From assembly GCA_019054805.1 (NCBI GenBank), contig JAHQIY010000017.1, positions 2,012,932 to 2,076,931 on the forward strand: a DNA stretch of 64,000 nt, given 5' to 3'. Source of the stretch: Brachionus manjavacas. Its lineage: Eukaryota; Rotifera; Eurotatoria; Ploima; Brachionidae. Under the pieces are notes generated by a model. It ran no database searches. It was not told the DNA's origin and saw nothing but the letters and a program-made list of their open reading frames with translations. A program made the position numbers and the translations under genes. The stretch's first letter is position 1; each line of letters opens with the position of its first letter. This document shows, piece after piece, positions 32,561 through 47,500 of the stretch.

Positions 32561-35500
32561 TGGTAAAAGCTTTCAAGTTTCGCATGCGCATAACTTTTCA
32601 AATGTATAACCTTTTTTTGATCTGTAGAAGCCAAATTCAAGAAAATTTCAAGATCTATCTAGTGTTAACTTCGGTTTTCTATTATTCGAAAAATTCATTG
32701 CAAAAAACCTATTTGAAAAACTTAAAAAAATGGGTTCTTTGCTCTTTTTCGAAGTCCCCTAATATCTTGTACTTTTAATTTTTGGACTCCTGTAAATTGT
32801 ATCATGTAGAACTTTTGGCGTTCTTGGATTTGAGCTATTAATCATTATCTTGTATTAAAAATTGACCATTTTGCAGTGATTTGAAACATCAGTGATTGGT
32901 AAAAGCTTTCAAGTTTCGCATGCGCATAACTTTTCAAATGTATAACCTTTTTTTGATCTGTAGAAGCCAAATTCAAGAAAATTTCAAGATCTATCTAGTG
33001 TTAACTTCGGTTTTCTATTATTCGAAAAATTCATTGCAAAAAACCTATTTGAAAATCTAAAAAAAATGGGTTTTTTGCTCTTTTTCGAAGTCCCCTAATA
33101 TCTTGTACTTTTAACTTTTTGGACACCTGTAAATTCTATCTGTAGATCTTTTTGCGTTCTTGGATTTTAGCTATTAATCATTATTGTAGTTAAAAAATTG
33201 ACCATTTTGCAGTGATTTGAAACATCAGTGATTGGTAAAAGCTTTCAAGTTTCGCATGCGCATAACTTTTCAAATGTAAAATCCTTTTTTTGATCTGTGG
33301 AAGCCAAAGTCAAGAAAATTTCAAGATCTATCTAGTGTTAACTTCGGTTTTCTATTATTCGAAAAATTCATTGCAAAAAACCTATTTGAAAAACTTAAAA
33401 AAATGGGTTTTTTGCTCTTTTTCGAAGTCGCCTAATATCTTGTACTTTTAACTTTTTGGACTCCTGTAAATTGTATCATGTAGAACTTTTTGCGTTCTTG
33501 AATTTGAGCTATTAATCATTATCTTGTATAAAAAATTGACCATTTTGCAGTGATTTGAAACATCAGTGATTGGTAAAAGCTTTCAAGTTTCGCATGCGCA
33601 TAACTTTTCAAATGTATAACCGTTTTTTGATCTGTAGAAGCCAAAGTCAAGAAAATTTCAAGATCTTTCTAGTGTTAACTTCGGTTTTCTATTATTCGAA
33701 AAATTCAACGCAAAAAACCTATTTGACAACTTTTAATAAATGTGTTTTTTGCTCTTTTTCGAAGTCCCCTAATATCTTGTACTTTTAACTTTTTGGACAC
33801 CTGTAAATTCTATCATGTAGATTTTTTTGCGTTCTTGAATTTGAGCTATTAATCATTATTGTAGTTAAAAAATTGACCATTTTGCAGTGATTTGAAACAT
33901 CAGTGATTGGTAAAAGCTTTCAAGTTTCGCATGCGCATAACTTTTCAAATGTATAACCTTTTTTTGATCTGTAGAAGCCAAAGTCAAGAAAATTTCAAGA
34001 TCTTTCTAGTGTTAACTTCGGTTTTCTATTATTCGAAAAATTCATTGCAAAAAACCTATTTGAGTAACTTTAAAAAATGGGTTTTTTGCTCTTTTTCGAA
34101 TTCGCCAAATATCTTGAAATTTTAATTTTTTGGACTCCTGTAAATTGTATCATGTAGAACTTTTAGCGTTCTTGAATTTGAGCTATTAATCATTATCGAA
34201 GTTAAAAAATTGACCATTTTGCAGTGATTTGAAACATCAGTGATTGGTAAAAGCTTTCAAGTTTCGCATGCGCATAACTTTTCAAATGTATAACCTTTTT
34301 TTGATCTGTAGAAGCCAAAGTCAAGAAAATTTCAAGATCTATCTAGTGTTAACTTCGGTTTTCTATTATTCGAAAAATTCATTGCAAAAAACCTATTTGA
34401 AAAACTTAAAAAAATGGGTTTTTTGCTCTTTTTCGAATTCCCCTAATATCTTGTACTTTTAACTTTTTGGACTCCTTTAAATTGTGTCATGTAGAACTTT
34501 TTGCGTTCTTGAATTTGAGCTATTAATCATTATTGTAGTTAAAAAATTGACCATTTTGCAGTGATTTGAAACATCAGTGATTGGTAAAAGCTTTCAAGTT
34601 TCGCATGCGCATAACTTTTCAAATGTATAACCTTTTTTTGATCTGTAGAAGCCAAAGTCAAGAAAATTTCAAGATCTATCTAGTGTTAACTTCGGTTTTC
34701 TATTATTCGAAAAATTCATTGCAAAAAACCTATTTGAAAAACGTCAAAAAATGGGTTTTTTGCTCTTTTTCGAATTCGCCAAATATCTTGAAATTTTAAT
34801 TTTTTGGACTCCTGTAAATTGTATCATGTAGAACTTTTAGCGTTTTTTAATTTGATATTAATCATTATCATGTATAAAAAATTGACCATTTTGCAGTGAT
34901 TTGAAACATCAGTGACTGGTAAACGCTTTCAAGTTTCGCATGCGCATAACTTTTCAAATGTATAACCTTTTTTTGATCTGTAGAAGCCAAAGTCAAGAAA
35001 ATTTCAAGATCTATCTAGTGTTAACTTCGGTTTTCTATTATTCGAAAAATTCATTGCAAAAAACCTATTTGAAAAACTTAAAAAAATGGGTTTTTTGCTC
35101 TTTCTCGAAGTCGCCTAATATCTTGTACTTTTAACTTTTTGGACTCCTGTAAATTGTATCATGTAGAACTTTTTGCGTTCTTGAATTTGAGCTATTAATC
35201 ATTATTGTAGTTAAAAAATTGACCATTTTGCAGTGATTTGAAACATCAGTGATTGGTAAAAGCTTTCAAGTTTCGCATGCGCATAACTTTTCAAATGTAT
35301 AACCTTTTTTTGATCTGTAGAAGCCAAAGTCAAGAAAATTTCAAGATCTATCTTGTGGTAACTTCGGTTTTCTTTCATTCGAAAAATTCATTGCAAAAAA
35401 CCTATTTGAGTAACTTTAAAAAATGGGTTTTTTGCTCTTTCTCGAAGTCGCCTAATATCTTTTATTTTTAACTTTTTGGACTCCTTTAAATTCTATCATG

Positions 35501-38500
35501 TAGAACTTTTTGCGTTCTTGAATTTGAGCTATTAATCATTATCTTGTATAAAAAATTGACCATTTTGCAGTGATTTGAAAGATCAGTGATTGGTAAAAAC
35601 TTTCAAGTTTCGCATGCGCATAACTTTTCAAATGTATAACCTTTTTTTGATCTGTAGAAGCCAAAGTCAAGAAAATTTCAAGATCTATCTAGTGTTAACT
35701 TCGGTTTTCTATTATTCGAAAAATTCATTGCAAAAAACCTATTTGAAAAACTTAAAAAAATGGGTTTTTTGCTCTTTCTCGAAGTCGCCTAATATCTTGT
35801 ACTTTTAACTTTTTGGACTCCTTTAAATTGTGTCATGTAGAACTTTTTGCGTTCTTGAATTTGAGCTATTAATCATTATCTTGTATAAAAAATTGACCAT
35901 TTTGCAGTGATTTGAAACATCAGTGATTGGTAAAAGCTTTCAAGTTTCGCATGCGCATAACTTTTCAAATGTATAACCTTTTTTTGATCTGTAGAAGCCA
36001 AAGTCAAGAAAATTTCAAGATCTATCTAGTGTTAACTTCGGTTTTCTATTATTCGAAAAATTCATTGCAAAAAACCTATTTGAAAAACTTAAAAAAATGG
36101 GTTTTTTGCTCTTTTCTCGAAGTCGCCTAATATCTTGTACTTTTAACTTTTTGGACTCCTTTAAATTGTGTCATGTAGAACTTTTGGCGTTCTTGGATTT
36201 GAGCTAATAATCATTATCTTGCTAGTTAAAAAATTGACCATTTTGCAGTGATTTGAAACATCAGTGATTGGTAAAAGCTTTCAAGTTTCGCATGCGCATA
36301 ACTTTTCAAATGTATAACCTTTTTTTGATCTGTAGAAGCCAAAGTCAGGAAAATTTTAAGATCTATCTAGTATTAACTTCGGTTTTCTATTATTCGAAAA
36401 ATTCATTGCAAAAAACCAAATTGAAAAACTAAAAGAATGTGTGTTTTGCTCTTTTTCGAAGTCCCCTAATATCTTGTACTTTTAACTTTTTGGACTCCTT
36501 TAAATTGTGTCATGTAGAACTTTTGGCGTTCTTGGATTTGAGCTATTAATCATTATTGTAGTTAAAAAATTGACCATTTTGCAGTGATTTGAAACATCAG
36601 TGATTGGTAAAAGCTTTCAAGTTTCGCATGCGCATAACTTTTCAAATGTTTAACCTTTTTTTGATCTGTAGAAGCCAAAGTCAAGAAAATTTCAAGATCT
36701 ATCTAGTGTTAACTTCGGTTTTCTATAATTCGAAAAATTCATTGCAAAAAACCTAATTGAAAAACTTAAAAAAATGGGTTTTTTGCTCTTTTTCGAAGTC
36801 GCATAATATCTTGTACTTTTAACTTTTTGGACTCCTTTAAATTGTGTCATGTAGAACTTTTTGCGTTCTTGGATTTGAGCTATTAATCATTATTGTAGTT
36901 AAAAAATTGACCATTTTGCAGTGATTTGAAACATCAGTGATTGGTAAAAGCTTTCAAGTTTCGCATGCGCATAACTTTTCAAATGTATAACCTTTTTTTG
37001 ATCTGTAGAAGCCAAAGTCAAGAAAATTTCAAGATCTATCTAGTGTTAACTTCGGTTTTCTATTATTCGAAAAATTCATTGCAAAAAACCTATTTGAAAA
37101 ACTTAAAAAAATGGGTTTTTTGCTCTTTCTCGAAGTCGCCTAATATCTTGTACTTTTAACTTTTTGGACTCCTGTAAATTGTATCATGTAGAACTTTTTG
37201 CGTTCTTGAATTTGAGCTATTAATCATTATTGTAGTTAAAAAATTGACCATTTTGCAGTGATTTGAAACATCAGTGATTGGTAAAAGCTTTCAAGTTTCG
37301 CATGCGCATAACTTTTCAAATGTATAACCTTTTTTTGATCTGTAGAAGCCAAAGTCAAGAAAATTTCAAGATCTATCTAGTGTTAACTTCGGTTTTCTAT
37401 TATTCGAAAAATTCATTGCAAAAAACCTATTTGAAAAACTTAAAAAAATGGGTTTTTTGCTCTTTCTCGAAGTCGCCTAATATCTTGTACTTTTAACTTT
37501 TTGGACTCCTTTAAATTGTGTCATGTAAAACTTTTTGCGTTCTTGAATTTGAGCTATATATCTTTATTGTAGTTAAAAAATTGACCATTTTGCGGTGATT
37601 TGAAACATCAGTGATTGGTAAAAGCTTTCAAGTTTCGCATGCGCATAACTTTTCAAATGTATAACCTTTTTTTGATCTGTAGAAGCCAAAGTCAAGAAAA
37701 TTTCAAGATCTATCTAGTGTTAACTTCGGTTTTCTATTATTCGAAAAATTCATTGCAAAAAACCTATTTGAAAAACTTAAAAAAATGTGTATTTTGCTCT
37801 TTTTCGAAGTCCCCTAATATCTTGTACTTTTAACTTTTTGGACTCCTGTAAATTGTGTCATGTAGAACTTTTTGCGTTCTTGGATTTGAGCTATTAATCA
37901 TTATTGTAGTTAAAAAATTGACCATTTTGCAGTGATTTGAAACATCAGTGATTGGTAAAAGCTTTCAAGTTTCGCATGCGCATAACTTTTCAAATGTATA
38001 ACCTTTTTTGATCTGTAGAAGCCAAAGTCAAGAAAATTTCAAGATCTATCTAGTGTTAACTTCGGTTTTCTATTATTCGAAAAATTCATTGCAAAAAACC
38101 TATTTGAAAAACGTCAAAAAATTGGTTTATTTGCTCTTTTTCGAAGTCGCCTAAAATCTTGTCCTTTTTGATTTTTTGGACTCCTTTTAATTGTGTCATG
38201 TAGAACTTTTGGCGTTCTTGGATTTGAGCTATTAATCATTATCGTAGCTAAAAAATTGACCATTTTGCAGTGATTTGATAACTCAGTGATTGGTAAAAAG
38301 TTTCAAGTTTCGCATGCGCATAACTTTTCAAATGTATAACCTTTTTTTGATCTGTAGAAGCCAAAGTCAAGAAAATTTCAAGATCTATCTAGTGTTAACT
38401 TCGGTTTTCTATTATTCGAAAAATTCATTGCAAAAAACCTATTTGAAAAACTAAAGAAAATGGGTTTTTTGCTCTTTTTCGAAGTCCCCTAATATCTTGT

Positions 38501-41500
38501 ACTTTTAACTTTTTGGACTCCTTTAAATTGTGTCATGTAGAACTTTTGGCGTTCTTGGATTTGAGCTATTAATCATTATTGTAGTTAAAAAATTGACCAT
38601 TTTGCAGTGATTTGAAACATCAGTGATTGGTAAAAGCTTTCAAGTTTCGCATGCGCATAACTTTTCAAATGTATAACCGTTTTTTGATCTGTAGAAGCCA
38701 AAGTCAAGAAAATTTCAAGATCTATCTTGTGTTGACTTCGGTTTTCTATTATTCGAAAAATTCATTGCAAAAAACCTATTTGAAAAACTAAAAAAAATGG
38801 GTTTTTTGCTCTTTTTCGAAGTCACCTAATATCTTGTACTTTTAACTTTTTGGACTCCTTTAAATTGTGTCATGTAGAACTTTTGGCGTTCTTGGATTTG
38901 AGCTATTAATCATTATTGTAGTTAAAAAATTGACCATTTTGCAGTGATTTGAAACATCAGTGATTGGTAAAAGCTTTCAAGTTTCGCATGCGCATAACTT
39001 TTCAAATGTATAACCTTTTTTTGATCTGTAGAAGCCAAAGTCAAGAAAATTTCAAGATCTATCTAGTGTTAACTTCGGTTTTCTATTATTCGAAAAATTC
39101 ATTGCAAAAAACCTATTTGAAAAACTTAAAAAAATGGGTTTTTTGCTCTTTTTCGAAGTCGCCTAATATCTTGTACTTTTAACTTTTTGGACTCCTTTAA
39201 ATTGTGTCATGTAGAACTTTTGGCGTTCTTGGATTTGAGCTATTAATCATTATTGTAGTTAAAAAATTGACCATTTTGCAGTGATTTGAAACATCAGTGA
39301 TTGGTAAAAGCTTTCAAGTTTCGCATGCGCATAACTTTTCAAATGTATAACCTTTTTTTGATCTGTAGAAGCCAAAGTCAAGAAAATTTCAAGATCTATC
39401 TAGTGTTAACTTCGGTTTTCTATTATTCGAAAAATTCATTGCAAAAAACCTATTTGAATAATTTAAAAAAATGTGTATTTTGCTCTTTCTCGAAGTCGCC
39501 TAATATCTTGTACTTTTATTTTTTTGGACTCCTTTAAATTGTGTCATGTAGAACTTTTGGCGTTCTTGGATTTGAGCTATTAATCATTATTGTAGTTAAA
39601 AAATTGACCATTTTGCAGTGATTTGAAACATCAGTGATTGGTAAAAGCTTTCAAGTTTCGCATGCGCATAACTTTTCAAATGTATAACCTTTTTTTGATC
39701 TGTAGAAGCCAAAGTCAAGAAAATTTCAAGATCTATCTAGTGTTAACTTCGGTTTTCTATTATTCGAAAAATTCATTGCAAAAAACCAATTTAAAAAGTT
39801 TAAAAAATGGGTTTTTTGCTCTATCTCGAAGTCGCCTAATATCTTGTACTTTTAACTTTTTGGACTCCTTTAAATTGTGTCATGTAGAACTTTTGGCGTT
39901 CTTGGATTTGAGCTAATAATCATTATCTTGTAGTTAAAAAATTGACCATTTTGCAGTGATTTGAAACATCAGTGATTGGTAAAAGCTTTCAAGTTTCGCA
40001 TGCGCATAACTTTTCAAATGTATAACCTTTTTTTGATCTGTAGAAGCCAAAGTCAAGAAAATTTCAAGATCTATCTAGTGTTAACTTCGGTTTTCTATTA
40101 TTCGAAAAATTCATTGCAAAAAACCTATTTGAAAAACTTAAAAAAATGGGTTTTTTGCTCTTTCTCGAAGTCGCCTAATATCTTGTACTTTTAACTTTTT
40201 GGACTCCTGTAAATTGTATCATGTAGAACTTTTGGCGTTCTTGGATTTGAGCTATTAATCATTATCTTGTATAAAAAATTGACCATTTTGCAGTGATTTG
40301 AAACATCAGTGATTGGTAAAAGCTTTCAAGTTTCGCATGCGCATAACTTTTCAAATGTATAACCTTTTTTTGATCTGTAGAAGCCAAAGTCAAGAAAATT
40401 TCAAGATCTATCTAGTGTTAACTTCGGTTTTCTATTATTCGAAAAATTCATTGCAAAAAACCTATTTGAATAATTTAAAAAAATGTGTATTTTGCTCTTT
40501 TTCGAAGTCGCCTAATATCTTGTACTTTTAACTTTTTGGACTCCTTTAAATTGTGTCATGTAGAACTTTTGGCGTTCTTGGATTTGAGCTATTAATCATT
40601 ATCTTGTATTTAAAAAATTGACCATTTTGCAGTGATTTGAAACATCAGTGATTGGTAAAAGCTTTCAAGTTTCGCATGCGCATAACTTTTCAAATGTATA
40701 ACCTTTTTTTGATCTGTAGAAGCCAAAGTCAAGAAAATTTCAAGATCTATCTAGTGTTAACTTCGGTTTTCTATTATTCGAAAAATTCATTGCAAAAAAC
40801 CTATTTGAAAAACTTAAAAAAATGGGTTTTTTGCTCTTTTTCGAAGTCGCCTAATATCTTGTACTTTTAACTTTTTGGACTCCTGTAAATTGTATCATGT
40901 AGAACTTTTGGCGTTCTTGGATTTGAGGTATTAATCATTATCTATGTAGTTAAAAAATTGACCATTTTGCAGTGATTTGAAACATCAGTGATTGGTAAAA
41001 GCTTTCAAGTTTCGCATGCGCATAACTTTTCAAATGTATAACCTTTTTTTGATCTGTAGAAGCCAAATTCAAGAAAATTTCAAGATCTATCTAGTGTTAA
41101 CTTCGGTTTTCTATTATTCGAAAAATTCATTGCAAAAAACCTATTTGAAAAACTTAAAAAAATGGGTTTTTTGCTCTTTCTCGAAGTCGCCTAATATCTT
41201 GTACTTTTAACTTTTTGGACTCCTGTAAATTGTGTCATGTAAAACTTTTTGCGTTCTTGAATTTGAGCTATTAATCATTATTGTAGTTAAAAAATTGACC
41301 ATTTTGCGGTGATTTGAAACATCAGTGATTGGTAAAAGCTTTCAAGTTTCGCATGCGCATAACTTTTCAAATGTATAACCTTTTTTGATCTGTAGAAATC
41401 AAATTCAAGAAAATTTCAAGATCTATCTAGTGTTAACTTCGGTTTTCTATTATTCGAAAAATTCATTGCAAAAAACCTATTTTAATAATTTAAAATAATG

Positions 41501-44500
41501 TGTATTTTGCTCTTTCTCGAAGTCGCCTAATATCTTGTACTTTTATTTTTTTGGACTCCTTTAAATTGTGTCATGTAGAACTTTTGGCGTTCTTGGATTT
41601 GAGCTATTAATCATTATCTATGTAGTTAAAAAATTGACCATTTTGCAGTGATTTGAAACATCAGTGATTGGTAAAAGCTTTCAAGTTTCGCATGCGCATA
41701 ACTTTTCAAATGTATAACCTTTTTTTGATCTGTAGAAGCCAAAGTCAAGAAAATTTCAAGATCTATCTAGTGTTAACTTCGGTTTTCTATTATTCGAAAA
41801 ATTCATTGCAAAAAACCTATTTGAAAAACTTAAAAAAATGGGTTTTTTGCTCTTTCTCGAAGTCGCCTAATATCTTGTACTTTTAACTTTTTGGACTCCT
41901 TTAAATTGTGTCATGTAGAACTTTTGGCGTTCTTGGATTTGAGCTATTAATCATTATTGTAGTTAAAAAATTGACCATTTTGCAGTGATTTGAAACATCA
42001 GTGATTGGTAAAAGCTTTCAAGTTTCGCATGCGCATAACTTTTCAAATGTATAACCTTTTTTTGATCTGTAGAAGCCAAAGTCAAGAAAATTTCAAGATC
42101 TATCTAGTGTTAACTTCGGTTTTCTATTATTCGAAAAATTCATTGCAAAAAACCTATTTGAAAAACTTAAAAAAATGGGTTTTTTGCTCTTTTTCGAAGT
42201 CCCCTAATATCTTGTACTTTTAACTTTTTGGACTCCTTTAAATTGTGTCATGTAGAACTTTTGGCGTTCTTGGATTTGAGCTATTAATCATTATTGTAGT
42301 TAAAAAATTGACCATTTTGCAGTGATTTGAAACATCAGTGATTGGTAAAAGCTTTCAAGTTTCGCATGCGCATAACTTTTCAAATGTATAACCTTTTTTT
42401 GATCTGTAGAAGCCAAAGTCAAGAAAATTTCAAGATCTATCTAGTGTTAACTTCGGTTTTCTATTATTCGAAAAATTCATTGCAAAAAACCTATTTGAAA
42501 AACTTAAAAAAATGGGTTTTTTGCTCTTTTTCGAAGTCCCCTAATATCTTGTACTTTTAACTTTTTGGACTCCTTTAAATTGTGTCATGTAGAACTTTTG
42601 GCGTTCTTGGATTTGAGCTATTAATCATTATCTTGTATAAAAAATTGACCATTTTGCAGTGATTTGAAACATCAGTGATTGGTAAAAGCTTTCAAGTTTC
42701 GCATGCGCATAACTTTTCAAATGTATAACCTTTTTTTGATCTGTAGAAGCCAAAGTCAAGAAAATTTCAAGATCTATCTAGTGTTAACTTCGGTTTTCTA
42801 TTATTCGAAAAATTCATTGCAAAAAACCTATTTAAAAAATTAAAAAAATGGGTTTTTTGCTCTTTCTCGAAGTCGCCTAATATCTTGTACTTTTAACTTT
42901 TTGGACTCCTTTAAATTGTGTCATGTAGAACTTTTGGCGTTCTTGGATTTGAGCTATTAATCATTATTGTAGTTAAAAAATTGACCATTTTGCAGTGATT
43001 TGAAACATCAGTGATTGGTAAAAGCTTTCAAGTTTCGCATGCGCATAACTTTTCAAATGTATAACCTTTTTTTGATCTGTAGAAGCCAAAGTCAAGAAAA
43101 TTTCAAGATCTATCTAGTGTTAACTTCGGTTTTCTATTATTCGAAAAATTCATTGCAAAAAACCTATTTGAATAATTTAAAAAATGTGTATTTTGCTCTT
43201 TTTCGAAGTCGCCTAATATCTTGTACTTTTAACTTTTTGGACTCCTTTAAATTGTGTCATGTAGAACTTTTGGCGTTCTTGGATTTTAGCTATTAATCAT
43301 TATCTCGTAGTTAAAAAATTGACCATTTTGCAGTGATTTGAAACATCAGTGATTGGTAAAAGCTTTCAAGTTTCGCATGCGCATAACTTTTCAAATGTAT
43401 AACCTTTTTTTGATCTGTAGAAGCCAAAGTCAAGAAAATTTCAAGATCTATCTAGTGTTAACTTCGGTTTTCTATTATTCGAAAAATTCATTGCAAAAAA
43501 CCTATTTGAATAATTTAAAAAAATGTGTATTTTGCTCTTTTTCGAAGTCGCCTAATATCTTGTACTTTTAACTTTTTGGACTCCTTTAAATTGTGTCATG
43601 TAGAACTTTTGGCGTTCTTGGATTTGAGCTATTAATCATTATCTCTGTAGTTAAAAAATTGACCATTTTGCAGTGATTTGAAACATCAGTGATTGGTAAA
43701 AGCTTTCAAGTTTCGCATGCGCATAACTTTTCAAATGTATAACCTTTTTTTGATCTGTAGAAGCCAAAGTCAAGAAAATTTCAAGATCTATCTAGTGTTA
43801 ACTTCGGTTTTCTATTATTCGAAAAATTCATTGCAAAAAACCTATTTGAAAAACTTAAAAAAATGGGTTTTTTGCTCTTTCTCGAAGTCGCCTAATATCT
43901 TGTACTTTTAACTTTTTGGACTCCTTTAAATTGTGTCATGTAGAACTTTTGGCGTTCTTGGATTTGAGCTATTAATCATTATTGTAGTTAAAAAATTGAC
44001 CATTTTGCAGTGATTTGAAACATCAGTGATTGGTAAAAGCTTTCAAGTTTCGCATGCGCATAACTTTTCAAATGTATAACCTTTTTTTGATCTGTAGAAG
44101 CCAAAGTCAAGAAAATTTCAAGATCTATCTAGTGTTAACTTCGGTTTTCTATTATTCGAAAAATTCATTGCAAAAAACCTATTTGAATAATTTAAAAAAA
44201 TGTGTATTTTGCTCTTTTTCGAAGTCGCCTAATATCTTGTACTTTTAACTTTTTGGACTCCTTTAAATTGTGTCATGTAGAACTTTTGGCGTTCTTGGAT
44301 TTGAGCTATTAATCATTATCTTGTATAAAAAATTGACCATTTTGCAGTGATTTGAAACATCAGTGATTGGTAAAAGCTTTCAAGTTTCGCATGCGCATAA
44401 CTTTTCAAATGTATAACCTTTTTTTGATCTGTAGAAGCCAAAGTCAAGAAAATTTCAAGATCTATCTAGTGTTAACTTCGGTTTTCTATTATTCGAAAAA

Positions 44501-47500
44501 TTCATTGCAAAAAACCTATTTGAAAAACTAAAAAAAATGGGTTTTTGCTCTTTCTCGAAGTCGCCTAATATCTTGTACTTTTAACTTTTTGGACTCCTTT
44601 AAATTGTGTCATGTAGAACTTTTGGCGTTCTTGGATTTGAGCTATTAATCATTATTGTAGTTAAAAAATTGACCATTTTGCAGTGATTTGAAACATCAGT
44701 GATTGGTAAAAGCTTTCAAGTTTCGCATGCGCATAACTTTTCAAATGTATAACCTTTTTTTGATCTGTAGAAGCCAAAGTCAAGAAAATTTCAAGATCTA
44801 TCTAGTGTTAACTTCGGTTTTCTATTATTCGAAAAATTCATTGCAAAAAACCTATTTGAATAATTTAAAAAAATGTGTATTTTGCTCTTTTTCGAAGTCG
44901 CCTAATATCTTGTACTTTTAACTTTTTGGACTCCTTTAAATTGTGTCATGTAGAACTTTTGGCGTTCTTGGATTTGAGCTATTAATCATTATCTCTGTAG
45001 TTAAAAAATTGACCATTTTGCAGTGATTTGAAACATCAGTGATTGGTAAAAGCTTTCAAGTTTCGCATGCGCATAACTTTTCAAATGTATAACCTTTTTT
45101 TGATCTGTAGAAGCCAAAGTCAAGAAAATTTCAAGATCTATCTAGTGTTAACTTCGGTTTTCTATTATTCGAAAAATTCATTGCAAAAAACCTATTTGAA
45201 AAACTTAAAAAAATGGGTTTTTTGCTCTTTTTCGAAGTCGCCTAATATCTTGTACTTTTAACTTTTTGGACTCCTGTAAATTGTGTCATGTAGAACTTTT
45301 TGCGTTCTTGAATTTGAGCTATTAATCATTATCTTGTAGTTAAAAAATTGACCATTTTGCAGTGATTTGAAACATCAGTGATTGGTAAAAGCTTTCAAGT
45401 TTCGCATGCGCATAACTTTTCAAATGTATAACCTTTTTTTGATCTGTAGAAGCCAAAGTCAAGAAAATTTCAAGATCTATCTAGTGTTAACTTCGGTTTT
45501 CTATTATTCGAAAAATTCATTGCAAAAAACCTATTTGAAAAACTTAAAAAAATGGGTTTTTTGCTCTTTTTCGAAGTCGCCTAATATCTTGTACTTTTAA
45601 CTTTTTGGACTCCTTTAAATTGTGTCATGTAGAACTTTTGGCGTTCTTGGATTTGAGCTATTAATCATTATCTTGTATAAAAAATTGACCATTTTGCAGT
45701 GATTTGAAACATCAGTGATTGGTAAAAGCTTTCAAGTTTCGCATGCGCATAACTTTTCAAATGTATAACCTTTTTTTGATCTGTAGAAGCCAAAGTCAAG
45801 AAAATTTCAAGATCTATCTAGTGTTAACTTCGGTTTTCTATTATTCGAAAAATTCATTGCAAAAAACCTATTTGAATAATTTAAAAAAATGTGTATTTTG
45901 CTCTTTTTCGAAGTCGCCTAATATCTTGTACTTTTAACTTTTTGGACTCCTTTAAATTGTGTCATGTAGAACTTTTGGCGTTCTTGGATTTGAGCTATTA
46001 ATCATTATCTTGTATAAAAAATTGACCATTTTGCAGTGATTTGAAACATCAGTGATTGGTAAAAGCTTTCAAGTTTCGCATGCGCATAACTTTTCAAATG
46101 TATAACCTTTTTTTGATCTGTAGAAGCCAAAGTCAAGAAAATTTCAAGATCTATCTAGTGTTAACTTCGGTTTTCTATTATTCGAAAAATTCATTGCAAA
46201 AAACCTATTTGAAAAACTTAAAAAAATGGGTTTTTTGCTCTTTTTCGAAGTCCCCTAATATCTTGTTCTTTTAACTTTTTGGACTCCTTTAAATTGTATC
46301 ATGTAGAACTTTTGGCGTTCTTGGATTTGAGCTATTAATCATTATTGTAGTTAAAAAATTGACCATTTTGCAGTGATTTGAAACATCAGTGATTGGTAAA
46401 AGCTTTCAAGTTTCGCATGCGCATAACTTTTCAAATGTATAACCTTTTTTTGATCTGTAGAAGCCAAAGTCAAGAAAATTTCAAGATCTATCTAGTGTTA
46501 ACTTCGGTTTTCTATTATTCGAAAAATTCATTGCAAAAAACCTATTTGAAAAACTTAAAAAAATGGGTTTTTTGCTCTTTTTCGAAGTCGCCTAATATCT
46601 TGTACTTTTAACTTTTTGGACTCCTTTAAATTGTGTCATGTAGAACTTTTTGCGTTCTTGGATTTGAGCTATTAATCATTATCTCGTATAGAAAATTAAC
46701 CATTTTGCAGTAATTTGAAAGATCAGTGATTGGTAAAAGCTTTCAAGTTTCGCATGCGCATAACTTTTCAAATGTATAACCTTTTTTTGATCTGTAGAAG
46801 CCAAAGTCAAGAAAATTTCAAGATCTATCTAGTGTTAACTTCGGTTTTCTATTATTCGAAAAATTCATTGCAAAAAACCTATTTGAATAATTTAAAAAAA
46901 TGTGTATTTTGCTCTTTTTCGAAGTCGCCTAATATCTTGTACTTTTAACTTTTTGGACTCCTTTAAATTGTGTCATGTAGAACTTTTGGCGTTCTTGGAT
47001 TTGAGCTATTAATCATTATTGTAGTTAAAAAATTGACCATTTTGCAGTGATTTGAAACATCAGTGATTGGTAAAAGCTTTCAAGTTTCGCATGCGCATAA
47101 CTTTTCAAATGTGTAACCTTATTTTGATCTGTAGAAGCTCAATTCAAGAAAATTTCAAGATCTATCTAGTGTTTACTTCGGTTTTCTATTATTCGAAAAA
47201 TTCATTGCAAAAAACCTATTTGAATAATTTAAAAAAATGGGTTTTTTGCTCTTTCTCGAAGTCGCCTAATATCTTGTACTTTTAACTTTTTGGACTCCTT
47301 TAAATTGTGTCATGTAGAACTTTTGGCGTTCTTGGATTTGAGCTATTAATCATTATCTTGTATAAAAAAACTGACCATTTTGCAGTGATTTGAAACATCA
47401 GTTATTAGGAAAAGCTTTCAAGTTTCGCATGCGCATAACTTTTCAAATGTATAACCGTTTTTGATCTGTAGAAGCCAAAGTCAAGAAAATTTCAAGATCT